Source: Labia minor (taxonomy: Eukaryota; Arthropoda; Insecta; Dermaptera; Spongiphoridae). Taken from it: a stretch of 64,000 nt of DNA. The stretch covers positions 62,246,501-62,310,500 of the forward strand of contig OY720349.1 in assembly GCA_963082975.1 (NCBI GenBank), written 5' to 3'. Made by a program: the position numbers and the translations under genes. Shown here piece by piece: positions 34,946 through 44,867 of the stretch. Within the stretch, counting starts at the first letter, position 1. Each line of letters opens with the position of its first letter. Under the pieces are notes generated by a model, which worked only from the letters and a program-made list of their open reading frames with translations, was not told the origin of the DNA and searched no databases.

Positions 34946-36279
34946 TAAAGCTGCAGATTAATGAAGCAGGTACTAGAGAGGGGTGTTTCAGGAATGAATT
35001 TCCTAGTAGTTTTTATCCTACATTTTTGTAAATTTTGTAATTTAAAATGGTCAAAGAAAAATATTTAGTAATTATTATAAAATTATTAAACTTATTATTG
35101 TAATTTTACAGTATATTTATTTTCCAAAATAGATTCCATAAATAATGTTATAATAAATACATCATAATTTTATTTCAATTATTTGAAGAATTTTTAATAT
35201 AAGATTGTGCAAATGGTATCCCATAAGAAAATACATTAATACGTATAAATCTCAGGATTTGTAGAAAAAATAAAAATGGTAATAATATCTTGTGTCATTG
35301 CTGTTGAGCTTTATAACTCATGAAAATGATTATAAGACATTCGGAAATAGATCTTTGGAAAATCATTAAACCCTTACAGCAATAATAAATTTGTAGCATT
35401 CATTAGAAGTTGTTGTTCAATATACTTTACATAAAAATAAGTTTTTTTTTGTTATATTCATTTATAATATAGATTTTCTTGAAACATTTAAAATTATTTA
35501 TTTCTATGAAATATTAATGGAGCGGTTAATTAAATTGTGAATTGACAATATGGTACGTTCAATATAGCTTTGAAAAAGAACGATTGATTATTATTTTTCT
35601 CATTAGAATTTTTCTTTTACAAATTAAATTTCATTAAAAAGTAAATCCATAGATATTAATAAAAACGAGCAGGCATCTCGTCTGGCTTCCGGGCAGCCCT
35701 TTGTCGAAGAGTGATGCGTTGGTTGCCAGGGAAACTCACCCTGAATGGGGACGAGGAGGAATTTTAATATCTCCAGTTTATTAGCCGAGAATGCCACCTC
35801 AATGAATTCGAATTCATCCGTCTGGGCAACAAATTGACAAACTATTAAGCGTGTGGGTGGGGCCGAAAGGCGTAGGGCAAAAGGGCTTAATTGGCTGACT
35901 CGTTGCCACCCTAACATTCCCTTTAAGATGGGGTGTGTAAACTATCAGGGTTATTTTACACATTGCTTGACATGTGCCTCAAGGCAATTCTTTTGCAAAT
36001 AAATGAATTCAAGTAATATATGTCGATTAATATCTAAACAAATTGAAATCAAATATATATACATATATGAATTTTTATAAAATTGAAAGATCCGATTTAA
36101 TAATATTTTATATTCAATTCAGTTTTAACATTTTTTTTTTTTTTATTATTATTATTTTTCAATTAATTTTTTTATTAAAATATTTATAATAGAATTAATC
36201 TATTATTAATGTTTGTTCTATTATGTTAGAGTTTCTGACTAATAAATTTTCATTTTTTTTACTATATTAATAACTGTAT
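34946..36279. other. AT-rich spacer with a balanced island at 35660-35960
   Basis: The island (GGCATCTCGTCTGGCTTCC, GCGTGTGGGTGGGGCCG) has a 97-codon minus-strand ORF with no recognised motif or codon signature; I do not call it a gene. The rest is AT-rich. A 22-bp phrase, GGGTGTTTCAGGAATGAATT, at 34981-35000 also occurs at 41780-41799. Confidence 0.45.
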
Positions 36280-36464
36280 TTCATACCGGGAGCTTAGCCG
36301 CGAGGTTATAGTAACCGGTCCGCCGACTCGGGTTCGAGGATTCAAACCTCGCCGATTGCATCGATATATAAATATAAATATAAATATAAATAATAAACAA
36401 ATCTGAGAAAGCTGGCTAAATGGAGATATATTCCGAAAAAGCCAAAAAAAAAAAAAAAAAAAAA
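36280..36464 (+). mobile_element. tRNA-derived SINE, family 2, with poly-A tail
   Basis: Flanked by an 11-bp duplication, AATAACTGTAT (36269-36279 and 36465-36475). Plus strand: GGGAGCTTAGCCGCGAGG (box A-like TAGCCGCGAGG), then TCGAGGATTCAAACCTCGCC (box B-like GATTCAAACC), an (AAATAT)n stretch at 36367-36393, a unique piece GAAAGCTGGCTAAATGG, and about 20 A at the end. It shares no body sequence with the other SINE family. The long clean tail and exact duplication suggest a fairly recent insertion. Confidence 0.88.
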
Positions 36465-36475
36465 AATAACTGTAT

Positions 36476-36859
36476 ATAAATAAAATCTTGTAAGGAGATT
36501 AAAATTTTAATCTTTAATATAATTAAATTTCTATATTATAATTTTTACAAAAATATTTTTGGAATTACTGTTATTGACATTCTTTGAATTGAAGTATCAA
36601 ATTTTATTTAATAATTGTGGCTTCTATATCAAATGAATATCAACTTCAAACGGAATTCCAAACGAAAGCTATGCAGCAATTAACGCCCATCAGTTCCTCT
36701 CATTAACATTCAATTACTCATAGAAGATAATTGCCCTTTGTTTCATTCAGTTTTATCAATAGCAACTAACCTCATTTCACTATAAAATCCGGGAGAAAAA
36801 AAATTCTTTATTATTAAAAAATATTTTATTATATTTAAATTAATATATATATATATATA
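36476..36859. other. Spacer upstream of the LTR element
   Basis: AT-rich; 36650-36730 is more balanced (CTATGCAGCAATTAACGCCC). Ends in an (AT)n tract that served as insertion target for the LTR element. Confidence 0.5.
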
Positions 36860-37153
36860 TAAGTTCGGGTTTGGCCACGGGAGGGCGTTGGATTGAACAG
36901 AGCCAGACACACACGAACAGAAAGAAACAAGCATTCATCATAGAAGCACCTATCCACTATTATTTTGTTATATATTTTTCCCCTTATGAATTTAACCAAG
37001 TTACGCTACCAAGAGACTTGAGATTTGTTTCTCTATACATTTCAGGTACTAGCTTGGCCATTTTAAAATCAATGTACATATGTAAATAAATATCTCTATA
37101 CATTTCAGAAACTACATCTCACTTCTTTTATCTCCAAATAAATCCCTCACTTA
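36860..37153 (+). repeat. 5-prime LTR
   Basis: Starts TAAGTTCGGGTTTGG and ends CCCTCACTTA, giving a 5-bp TAAGT/ACTTA inverted pair instead of the common TG...CA. Contains two AATAAA words near 37085 and 37135, and a 16-bp phrase TCTCTATACATTTCAG at 37030-37045 and again at 37093-37108. The 72-codon ORF inside is repeated in the other LTR and is not a gene. Confidence 0.92.
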
Positions 37154-37178
37154 TAAAACAAATCGAGCTTCTTCCGAG

Positions 37179-40100
37179 ATGGCAGCGAAGGTTATAATAC
37201 ATATGGTCAAGGAGCAAGTTGATGGCGCTATGGTGAGTTCCTTCCACGCTATCAGTTTCCAGGGCTCTTCCCTGACTTACTTATTTCCTGAAAAGTACCG
37301 TCACGAATCTCATCACCTTAAGCTGATGAAATTAAGCGTTATTCAGGCAGCCTGTAAAAGTATGACAAGGGTCGGGAATTTCAGAAACCCAAAGGTGGCT
37401 CTAGATGAAGATATAAGGAAATTATATTTAGACAATGATGATAATTTCATTTTTAAAGACGAAATGCTTGAAGAACAATTAAATAATTCTATTAATTTAA
37501 CAAACATGGATAACACCATTGACATAAATAATTCAATCCACGTATTAAAGGATATTGAAAAAAAATTCAATTTAGAAATATTTTTAGGCAAAAACCAAGA
37601 TGTCGATGTATGGATTGAAAAATTTGAAAAAGAATGTTTGAGGTTCGATCTACAAAATGAAACAATAAAAATTCAAGCATTAAAATATTTTTTGGCAGAC
37701 ATTGCTAAAAATTGGTATGAATTAAATCTAAAAAAAAATCTACATTTATGGGCAGATTGGAAAAAATCAATCTTATTAACTTTTCAAAAGAGAGGATGGT
37801 CCCAAGTTAGAAAAGCTTTTAATTTTAAATTTCTAGGGGGCTCCATAATAAGTTATTGCATTGAGAAAGAAAATCTTTTAATAGATTCGGACCCTCATAT
37901 CTCAGAACAAACTAAAATTAATTTAATTGTCATTGGATTACCATTAAAAATTCAAGATGAATTAGATAAATTTCAAATAAAGAAATCTGATCATCTCATA
38001 AGTATATTGCAGAAATATGAGAATATTCCATTACATAAAAACAACATTAATATAAAACAAAGTAATAAAATTGAATGTCTTGAATGTTTAAAACTAGGTT
38101 TTTCTAAGAGATTTCACCCAGTGCAACTATGTAGGAATATTCAAAATAAAACACGCCCAAAAGTAATGCTTGGTGAAGAACAATTTAATGAATTGGTTAA
38201 AAAAAAACTAATTATGCCCTGCGATAAAACCCAGCTGATTAAATTAAATGTAATAATTAATAAGAATAGATATTTAAAAGGAATCTATGACACCGGTTCT
38301 AATATATCAATCATCAATTTAAATGTGGTGAAAGGATTAAATGATAAATTGAAGGACCACAATAAAATTTTATTCAAAACATTAGCTGGTTTTTGTCGTG
38401 TTGATGGACAAATTTCTTTAAAATTAAAAATAGGTTTAATAGAAAAACAAGTAAATATATTCTGTATTAATAATAATAAATTTTCCTTTGAATTGATTCT
38501 GGGATTAGATTTAATAACGAAATTTAAACTATGTCAAAATAATGAATTAAAAATATTTCAAAGAATAAATTTTAAAAATATACCGTTAAATAAAAATAAA
38601 GATATTAAAAGCTTAGAAAATAATTCAAACCCATTTAAAAATAAAACCTTAACAAATGATTTCTCCTTAAACCATATTAATAAAAAAAATAAAATTATAT
38701 TTAATAATACATTGTATAATATAAATATAAACGAATACATAAAATTAGAAGAATATGGACACTATTTAAATCATTTAAATGCAAAAGAAAAAGATAAAAC
38801 ATTTTTATTATTAAAAGAAAATAATGAATTATTTGCAAAAAACAAATTCGATGTAGGAAAAATAAAAGATACAGAGGCTCAAATAAAATTGCGTGATTAT
38901 CAATATATATATAAAAAACCCTATAGATGTTCTGTCACAACACAGAATGAAATAGACAGTCAAATAAAAAAACTTTTAGAAATGAATCTAATTGAAGAAT
39001 CAAGCTCGCCTTTTGCGGCTCCAGTAACATTGGCTTATAAGAAAGACGAAGGAAAAAAATCACGCCTATGTATCGATTATTCATGTCTAAACAGGATTTT
39101 ATTACCTGAGTCTCATCCTTTCCCAAGAATTGATGATATAATGATAAAGGCAGGAAATTGCAACTGGTTCACGGCATTGGATGTTAATTCGGCCTTTTGG
39201 TCTATACCATTAAGAAGAAAGGATAGGGAAAAGTCGGCCTTTGTAACACAAAATGGCCACTTTCAATGGAATGTACTCCCATTTGGACTTCGAGCTTCAT
39301 CTGGAATATTTCAAAGAATTCTTGCAAATTCCATTAGGAGAAATAATTTAAACACGTTCTGTATGAATTATATTGACGACATCCTTATTTTCTCCGAAAG
39401 TTTTGAAAAACATTTAGAACATTTAAAGTTAGTTTTTAAGATGTTGAAAGAAGAAGGTTTTAAGCTGAAATTATCAAAATGCAATATCGCGAAAAATGAA
39501 ATTAAATATTTAGGACATATTATTAAAAAAGGCAAAATAAGACCTTTAAAAGATAACTTGATAGCAATAAAAGATTTCAAAATTCCAAAAGATAAGAAAA
39601 ATGTACGGCAATTTCTTGGTAAAATAAATTTTTATTATAAGTATATAGACAAATCGGTAGAATTGTTAGAACCTCTTCATAATTTACTAAGAAAAAATGT
39701 AAAGTTTGAATGGACGGACAAATGTCAGAGTGCTTTTAATAAAGTAAAAGAGCTTTTATGTACCTCGCCAATATTATTAATTTTTAATCCAAATAAGAAG
39801 AGTTACATATTTACGGATGGATCGTCGGAAGGAATCGGTGCAATATTGAAGCAAAAAGATGATGAAGGATTCTTACATCCAGTAGCCTACTTTTCAAAAA
39901 AACTAACTCCACTACAAAAGAAAAGAAAGGCTATCTATTTGGAGTGTTTAGCTATAAAGGAAGCTGTACAACACTGGCAATACTGGCTAATAGATAAACC
40001 ATTTACAGTCATCACAGACCACAAACCCCTGGAAAATTTCAAAGTAAATGCAAGACCAGATGAGCCCCTTGGTGAATTAATTCTTTATCTTTCCCAATAT

Positions 40101-41354
40101 GACTTTGAAATCATTTACGCCCCTGGCAGCACAAACACTGAGGCCGACGCCCTTTCCAGAAATCCAGTCCTCAGTGATTGTCATAATGAAGATGTCATCA
40201 AAGTGGTAAACTTAATAACACAAGAACAAATAATGGCAGACCAAAGTTTAAATATCACTGAAATAAACAATTCTAAAAACATTATAAATGAAAAAGGAGT
40301 TTATTTAAAGAAAATAAATGATGACAAAAGAATATTTGTATCTATGTCCTTAGGAAAAAAAATAATAGATTTAACTCACAACTACTATGGTCATATAGGG
40401 GTAAAACATATGTTAAGTAAAATTAGACCTGAGTACTATTTTAAAGGAATGGATTTTTTAATACGAAAGTATTGCAGAGAATGCAAGGCATGTTTAGAAA
40501 ATAAGTCAAGAAGAGAGAGATTACTCGGAAAAGCATCCATTTTGGGTCCAGCAACAAGACCCTTTGAAATCATGTCCCTGGATACAATAGGGGGTTGCAA
40601 AGACAGATATACAAAAAAAAGATACATGCATGTGCTCATTGATCATTTCTCAAGATTTGTCTTTATTTTAACATCAACAACTCAATCGTCAAAAGATTTT
40701 ATTAAACTTATAAAAAAGGTTGACGATTTGAACCAAATAGATAACCTGTTGGCGGATCAGTATCCTGGGATAAATTCGGAAGATTTTAAAAAATTTTTAA
40801 CTAAGAATAACATAAAACTGATTTTCACATGTACTGATTGTCCGGAGTCAAATGGTTTAGTTGAACGAGTGAACCAGTCTTTAACAAATAGGCTGAGGAT
40901 AAAGAGAAATGATTCTAAAAATAAAGGAAAAGGATGGGCCGTTTTGGCAGAAGAATGTGTCAGAGAATATAATGGAACAACACACAGTTCCACCAGATTC
41001 TCTCCTGAATATTTACTACTTGGAAAACATTCAGAGATAGTTCCAGAAGAATTTAGCAAGGAAAGAGATCTGGAATATGATAGAAAAGAAGCTTTAAAAT
41101 TCTCGAATAAGTCAGCTGAAGAAAACAGATTCAGAATAAATAAAAAAAGAAGGGATTATTCATTTAGGAAAAATGACTTAGTTTATGTAGAATTAGGAAA
41201 TAAATTAAATAGAGACAAGCTAGACAAAATTCGAGACGGGCCGTACAGAGTTATAGAAAGAATATCAAACTCTATATATAAAATAGAAAAGAATAAAAAA
41301 AATAAAAAATTTTCCTTATTTCATATTAAAAATCTTTTACCCTTTACAAAATAA
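37179..41354 (+). CDS. gag-pol: Gag-Pol polyprotein of a Ty3/gypsy retrotransposon
   Basis: A single 1391-codon frame supplies all functions for copying the element through an RNA intermediate in particles in the cytoplasm, then integration in the nucleus. Gag region about 1-340, with a zinc-knuckle-like motif C300-x2-C303-x9-H313-x4-C318 (usual spacing is x4 before His). Aspartic protease about 355-450: YDTGSNISI with D371 and the flap-side ELILGLD. Reverse transcriptase about 580-785: LDVNSAFW (D668) and YIDD (731-734). RNase H about 870-1000: TDGSS (D880), E922, TDHKP (D947), D990. Integrase: H1067/H1072...C1102/C1105 zinc site, then D1135, D1193 and E1229 (exact D-x35-E). C-terminal GPYRV module near 1354. 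Gag and Pol share a frame without any shift or stop, so Pol would be made at Gag level unless otherwise controlled. ATG at 37179 is the first in frame after the LTR. All catalytic residues are present, so it could be active. Confidence 0.94.
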   Translation: MAAKVIIHMVKEQVDGAMVSSFHAISFQGSSLTYLFPEKYRHESHHLKLMKLSVIQAACKSMTRVGNFRNPKVALDEDIRKLYLDNDDNFIFKDEMLEEQLNNSINLTNMDNTIDINNSIHVLKDIEKKFNLEIFLGKNQDVDVWIEKFEKECLRFDLQNETIKIQALKYFLADIAKNWYELNLKKNLHLWADWKKSILLTFQKRGWSQVRKAFNFKFLGGSIISYCIEKENLLIDSDPHISEQTKINLIVIGLPLKIQDELDKFQIKKSDHLISILQKYENIPLHKNNINIKQSNKIECLECLKLGFSKRFHPVQLCRNIQNKTRPKVMLGEEQFNELVKKKLIMPCDKTQLIKLNVIINKNRYLKGIYDTGSNISIINLNVVKGLNDKLKDHNKILFKTLAGFCRVDGQISLKLKIGLIEKQVNIFCINNNKFSFELILGLDLITKFKLCQNNELKIFQRINFKNIPLNKNKDIKSLENNSNPFKNKTLTNDFSLNHINKKNKIIFNNTLYNININEYIKLEEYGHYLNHLNAKEKDKTFLLLKENNELFAKNKFDVGKIKDTEAQIKLRDYQYIYKKPYRCSVTTQNEIDSQIKKLLEMNLIEESSSPFAAPVTLAYKKDEGKKSRLCIDYSCLNRILLPESHPFPRIDDIMIKAGNCNWFTALDVNSAFWSIPLRRKDREKSAFVTQNGHFQWNVLPFGLRASSGIFQRILANSIRRNNLNTFCMNYIDDILIFSESFEKHLEHLKLVFKMLKEEGFKLKLSKCNIAKNEIKYLGHIIKKGKIRPLKDNLIAIKDFKIPKDKKNVRQFLGKINFYYKYIDKSVELLEPLHNLLRKNVKFEWTDKCQSAFNKVKELLCTSPILLIFNPNKKSYIFTDGSSEGIGAILKQKDDEGFLHPVAYFSKKLTPLQKKRKAIYLECLAIKEAVQHWQYWLIDKPFTVITDHKPLENFKVNARPDEPLGELILYLSQYDFEIIYAPGSTNTEADALSRNPVLSDCHNEDVIKVVNLITQEQIMADQSLNITEINNSKNIINEKGVYLKKINDDKRIFVSMSLGKKIIDLTHNYYGHIGVKHMLSKIRPEYYFKGMDFLIRKYCRECKACLENKSRRERLLGKASILGPATRPFEIMSLDTIGGCKDRYTKKRYMHVLIDHFSRFVFILTSTTQSSKDFIKLIKKVDDLNQIDNLLADQYPGINSEDFKKFLTKNNIKLIFTCTDCPESNGLVERVNQSLTNRLRIKRNDSKNKGKGWAVLAEECVREYNGTTHSSTRFSPEYLLLGKHSEIVPEEFSKERDLEYDRKEALKFSNKSAEENRFRINKKRRDYSFRKNDLVYVELGNKLNRDKLDKIRDGPYRVIERISNSIYKIEKNKKNKKFSLFHIKNLLPFTK

Positions 41355-41370
41355 TGTGACGGTACTTTCT

Positions 41371-41384
41371 TTTGTGGGGGAGAT
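41371..41384 (+). other. Polypurine tract
   Basis: TTTGTGGGGGAGAT lies directly before the 3-prime LTR, where plus-strand DNA synthesis would be primed. Confidence 0.7.
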
Positions 41385-41385
41385 G

Positions 41386-41679
41386 TAAGTTCGGGTTTGG
41401 CCACGGGAGGGCGTTGGATTGAACAGAGCCAGACACACACGAACAGAAAGAAACAAGCATTCATCATAGAAGCACCTATCCACTATTATTTTGTTATATA
41501 TTTTTCCCCTTATGAATTTAACCAAGTTACGCTACCAAGAGACTTGAGATTTGTTTCTCTATACATTTCAGGTACTAGCTTGGCCATTTTAAAATCAATG
41601 TACATATGTAAATAAATATCTCTATACATTTCAGAAACTACATCTCACTTCTTTTATCTCCAAATAAATCCCTCACTTA
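41386..41679 (+). repeat. 3-prime LTR
   Basis: Identical by eye to 36860-37153. It is preceded by TG, so the ancestral LTR may have begun TGTAAG; at the 5-prime LTR the same positions read TATAAG next to the (AT)n target. Confidence 0.92.
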
Positions 41680-43689
41680 TATATATATATATATAATAAA
41701 AATAATTAAACATTAAAATGAGAAATCAATAAAAAAACATACAAAGCACGGATAAATGGGGAAATGCATTTAAGGGAGAGGGTGTTTCAGGAATGAATTT
41801 GCAAAATGCTATCTTAAACATATTCTACTATTTTTGGGGTGAATTTAATGACTCATTGTCAGTTCTTTCTTGTCTACCTAAATTAAAAGATACCATCTAT
41901 TCATTTAAAGGAAAGTACGGTAGATACGTTCAAATTCAAATTTATACTATAATATGTGAATATGTTCTATTCTATATCATTAAAAAAGATAAAAAAAATT
42001 AATAATTTACCAAAATCGTACAAAAGTAATAATGAAATCCATATTATCTATTTATAAAATAAAAACATTATTTTTTACAAAGAAAATAAAATTAGTGTAC
42101 AGTTTAGATGAAGTAGACACACATGTAAAACATATTGGATTCCTATTGAACTAAAAAATAAATTTTAATTGAAATATGAACTTTATTGAATTATGAATTA
42201 TGAATCTATGAACTGTACTATAAACTAAAATAAATTAAAAAATAATTGGGGTGTTAAATTATATATAATACGGGGTGTCTTTCAATGAATATCGAAATTT
42301 TAACAATTTATAATTTATAAATAGTATAAATTTAGCATATTAAACTTGGAGTGATAAATGATATGTCAAATGAAAGAGAAACTCAAACAGTTTTTCCAAG
42401 AACCTTCAATGTTCAATGTGCACCATTTGTCACCCGGTATAGATCAAGATAAAGAAAATAGTGAATTTTTATACTTAACATATGTATAAAATTTGGGTAT
42501 CAATATAATACAAAGTAAATAGTCACTTATTCATGTGGGACATAAACCGACTACTGTCAAAATAAAATTATAAAGAATTTTTTTGTGGTTAGATCTCAAC
42601 ATTCATGTAAACAAAAGGTTCAATCTATTTAAGATTCATACTTATAGTGGTATATACATATTATAAGATATATATATATAAGGTAATGATTTTTTTATAT
42701 GGGTGTATATCGACAGGGGAAAATTTTAAGAAAAAGAAAGGTTGGTCACAAATGTGTATTGGAAAAGGGTGGACTTTGAATCGGCGTGAACTGCCCCGGA
42801 GATCTGGACTACAAAAAAAGAAAAAAATTAAATTTATCATTAAGAATAAAAATTTATAATCAGATTTTTTAATTCTTAGATTAAAAAAATTAAAAAAAAA
42901 CACTCCTTGAAAAACAATATTTTTTGTTAATAATGTAGCCGGTCCTTTTATAAGCGATAGTCCGTGGACGACCGAGTGTAATGTTGGTCCTTTTTTTCCT
43001 CCAATAAAGTCCGTCTGCTCTAACCCCTGAACGAATGTCCTTCTCTGACTTTTCAGTCTCTTCAGGGGAAACGTCTTACACTAATCTCTTCCAATGAAAA
43101 TAAATTTATATTTAAAAAAATAAATTTTATTTTTAACGGATTAATGATATTTTGGGAATATCATTACAATATATATATAATATATAGGTATGTATTTAAG
43201 GTCCCAAATAATTCTCTGAGCAGACTTAAATATTTCGTTAAATATTACAAAATTTAAATTCAACAAAAATCACTAGTTACAAAAATAAATTACTTTCCAT
43301 TCTATTCAAAGTAGAACATCTATTGTTTAAGCTTGTAAGCGGTCAAAGACTGACAAGACAGTCAAATTGTAGATATCATATAATCTAAATTGATTTGAAA
43401 ATTTTTTAATAAATTTTCAAAATATATATATATATATGTATATACTTATATATAATTTGGCCCAGATTAACTTTTTAAGGGGTTAAACTAACTAACTGAA
43501 TTTAAAAAAACAAAATGAAAATAATTAATTTTATGTTAAGCCGTGTATTTTCCAATTAAGATTTGTTAAATTAATTATTTATTGTAAAAATTACAAATAA
43601 ATAAATGAAAAGCAATTTTTATCATGATCTGAATCTAATTATAAAATTAAATGTATTGACTGTTTAAATCTTTAGAAAAGACAAGTCCA
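41680..43689. other. AT-rich spacer with a possible small mariner-like MITE
   Basis: 42270-42442: the outer words TACGGGGTGTCTTTC and, read inward from the right, TACCGGGTGACAAATG look like weak TIRs next to TA, without coding capacity. 42700-42820 and 42935-43090 are less AT-rich and unassigned. The ORFs at 41793-42002 and 42647-42859 are low-complexity and not called. Confidence 0.35.
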
Positions 43690-44045
43690 CCCCTTTACTG
43701 ATGGGATTTTGCTTTTATTATACGAGTCGTCGATGAGAGGGCTAATTTTCTATACATTGAATATCTCCCTCATCCGAAATATCGAATGAATGGTCCATTA
43801 GAGAAATCCGATTTCGAATGTCGAATTCGAATAATATGTAGAGAAAGGCGCGAGTCGCAACGGGTTAACACAGCCAGGCAACTTAATTGGTCTTTTCATG
43901 CCTTACGAATTCATCAGCGATATTTGCCAGTGCTAATTGCATCAGTCTAGACTCAATCCAACATCATGACGTCAGAGATGTTAATCAGTTTAGCCAGCGA
44001 GAGGGTTGAAGGATGATCGGGGGAAATGAATCGTTTAGAGTTGAA
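43690..44045. promoter_or_regulatory. Candidate cis-regulatory island
   Basis: Balanced composition in an AT-rich desert, unique in the window and with no ORF. It contains several homeodomain-type cores (ACTTAATTGG, GCTAATTGCATCAG, GATGTTAATCAG) and a CRE-like ATGACGTCAG. The function is inferred from motif content and composition only. Confidence 0.3.
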
Positions 44046-44234
44046 GGAAATAAAAAAAAATCAAGATAAGAATGATATCAGATATTACGATTGAATTAAT
44101 ACTACAATTCAATTTATATTTATATACTCTATGGTTGCTATTTAAATTATTTTATTTTTCTAAAGATACGAGTATTTCGTTTATTGTATGCTATTATCAT
44201 TAAAATGTGACCAAGTTAGTTTTTGTATAGTTTT

Positions 44235-44867
44235 TATTATCTCGGCAGAGATAGTATTGCGATCACGAAAATTTTCGATGTTGAGATTTTGATGTTTTTA
44301 TACGTTTTGAAGGTTCCTGAATCATTTTCACTAAGGTTGAGAAAAATGTCTGTGTGTGTGTGTATGTGTGTATGTATGTAACCAAGATTACGCAAAAACA
44401 GTTTGAGCTAGAATGATGAAATTTGGTACATGGGCATTATTTAAAATTCATAGTTTTCTATCAACTTTTGAGAAATGTAGCTCAACCGGAAGAGGGTCAT
44501 TACTTACAACGTTTTGATTTTTTTTTCTTCTAAAGTGACCGTAAAAATAAAGATATATTGTTGTTGTTGTTTGATAAATTTGATAATTTTTCACATGATT
44601 AATAATTGTATAAAACTGCTATATATAGAATTTCAGCTTGATTGAATCGCTGAAAGTACCAGAATTAATTTTTTAACACTGCAAATCTCACGCGCCAACA
44701 TGTGACGAGGTGCCATCAACAAAGAGCCAAACATGCGCTGATTTAATAAATATTATTTATGAATTTTAATTTATAATTTAATTAATTTAATTTAATTTAA
44801 ATTAATATATGTTATTTAATCCAATTCAAATTTGCGAGATAGTCGAGTGGAGACACTCCAGATTTTT
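44235..44867 (+). repeat. Family B repeat (HINE-like), copy 6
   Basis: Full-length copy with a (TG)n/(TATG)n tract near 44350-44382, an extra TTGTTGTTGTTTGATAAA duplication near 44560, and the intact terminal hairpin GAGTG-GAGA-CACTC. Confidence 0.82.

Larger units (their letters stand above)
36860..41679 (+). mobile_element. Ty3/gypsy LTR retrotransposon, complete and young
   Basis: 4820 bp: 5-prime LTR (36860-37153), a 25-bp leader, one Gag-Pol ORF (37179-41354), a purine tract (41371-41384) and 3-prime LTR (41386-41679). The two LTRs are identical by eye over 294 bp. The ORF is intact. PR-RT-RNaseH-IN order places it in Ty3/gypsy. The target was an (AT)n microsatellite, so the duplication cannot be read exactly and the outer boundaries are uncertain by about 2 bp. 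No env-like ORF and no chromodomain are seen. Confidence 0.93.

Noticed and set aside
35624..35917. 97-codon minus-strand ORF in a balanced island
   Set aside because: No recognised motif; the frame has no supporting neighbour, and composition alone explains it.
36280..36350. A real tRNA gene at the SINE head
   Set aside because: Box A and B-like words are present, but the arms do not pair as a functional tRNA, and the poly-A tail and target duplication show a SINE.
36871..37089. 72-codon ORF, identical at 41397-41615
   Set aside because: Lies wholly within the two LTRs; the duplication is that of the LTR, not of a gene.
42647..42859. 70-codon ORF
   Set aside because: Lys-rich tail from an A-rich run, and the reverse strand is open too.
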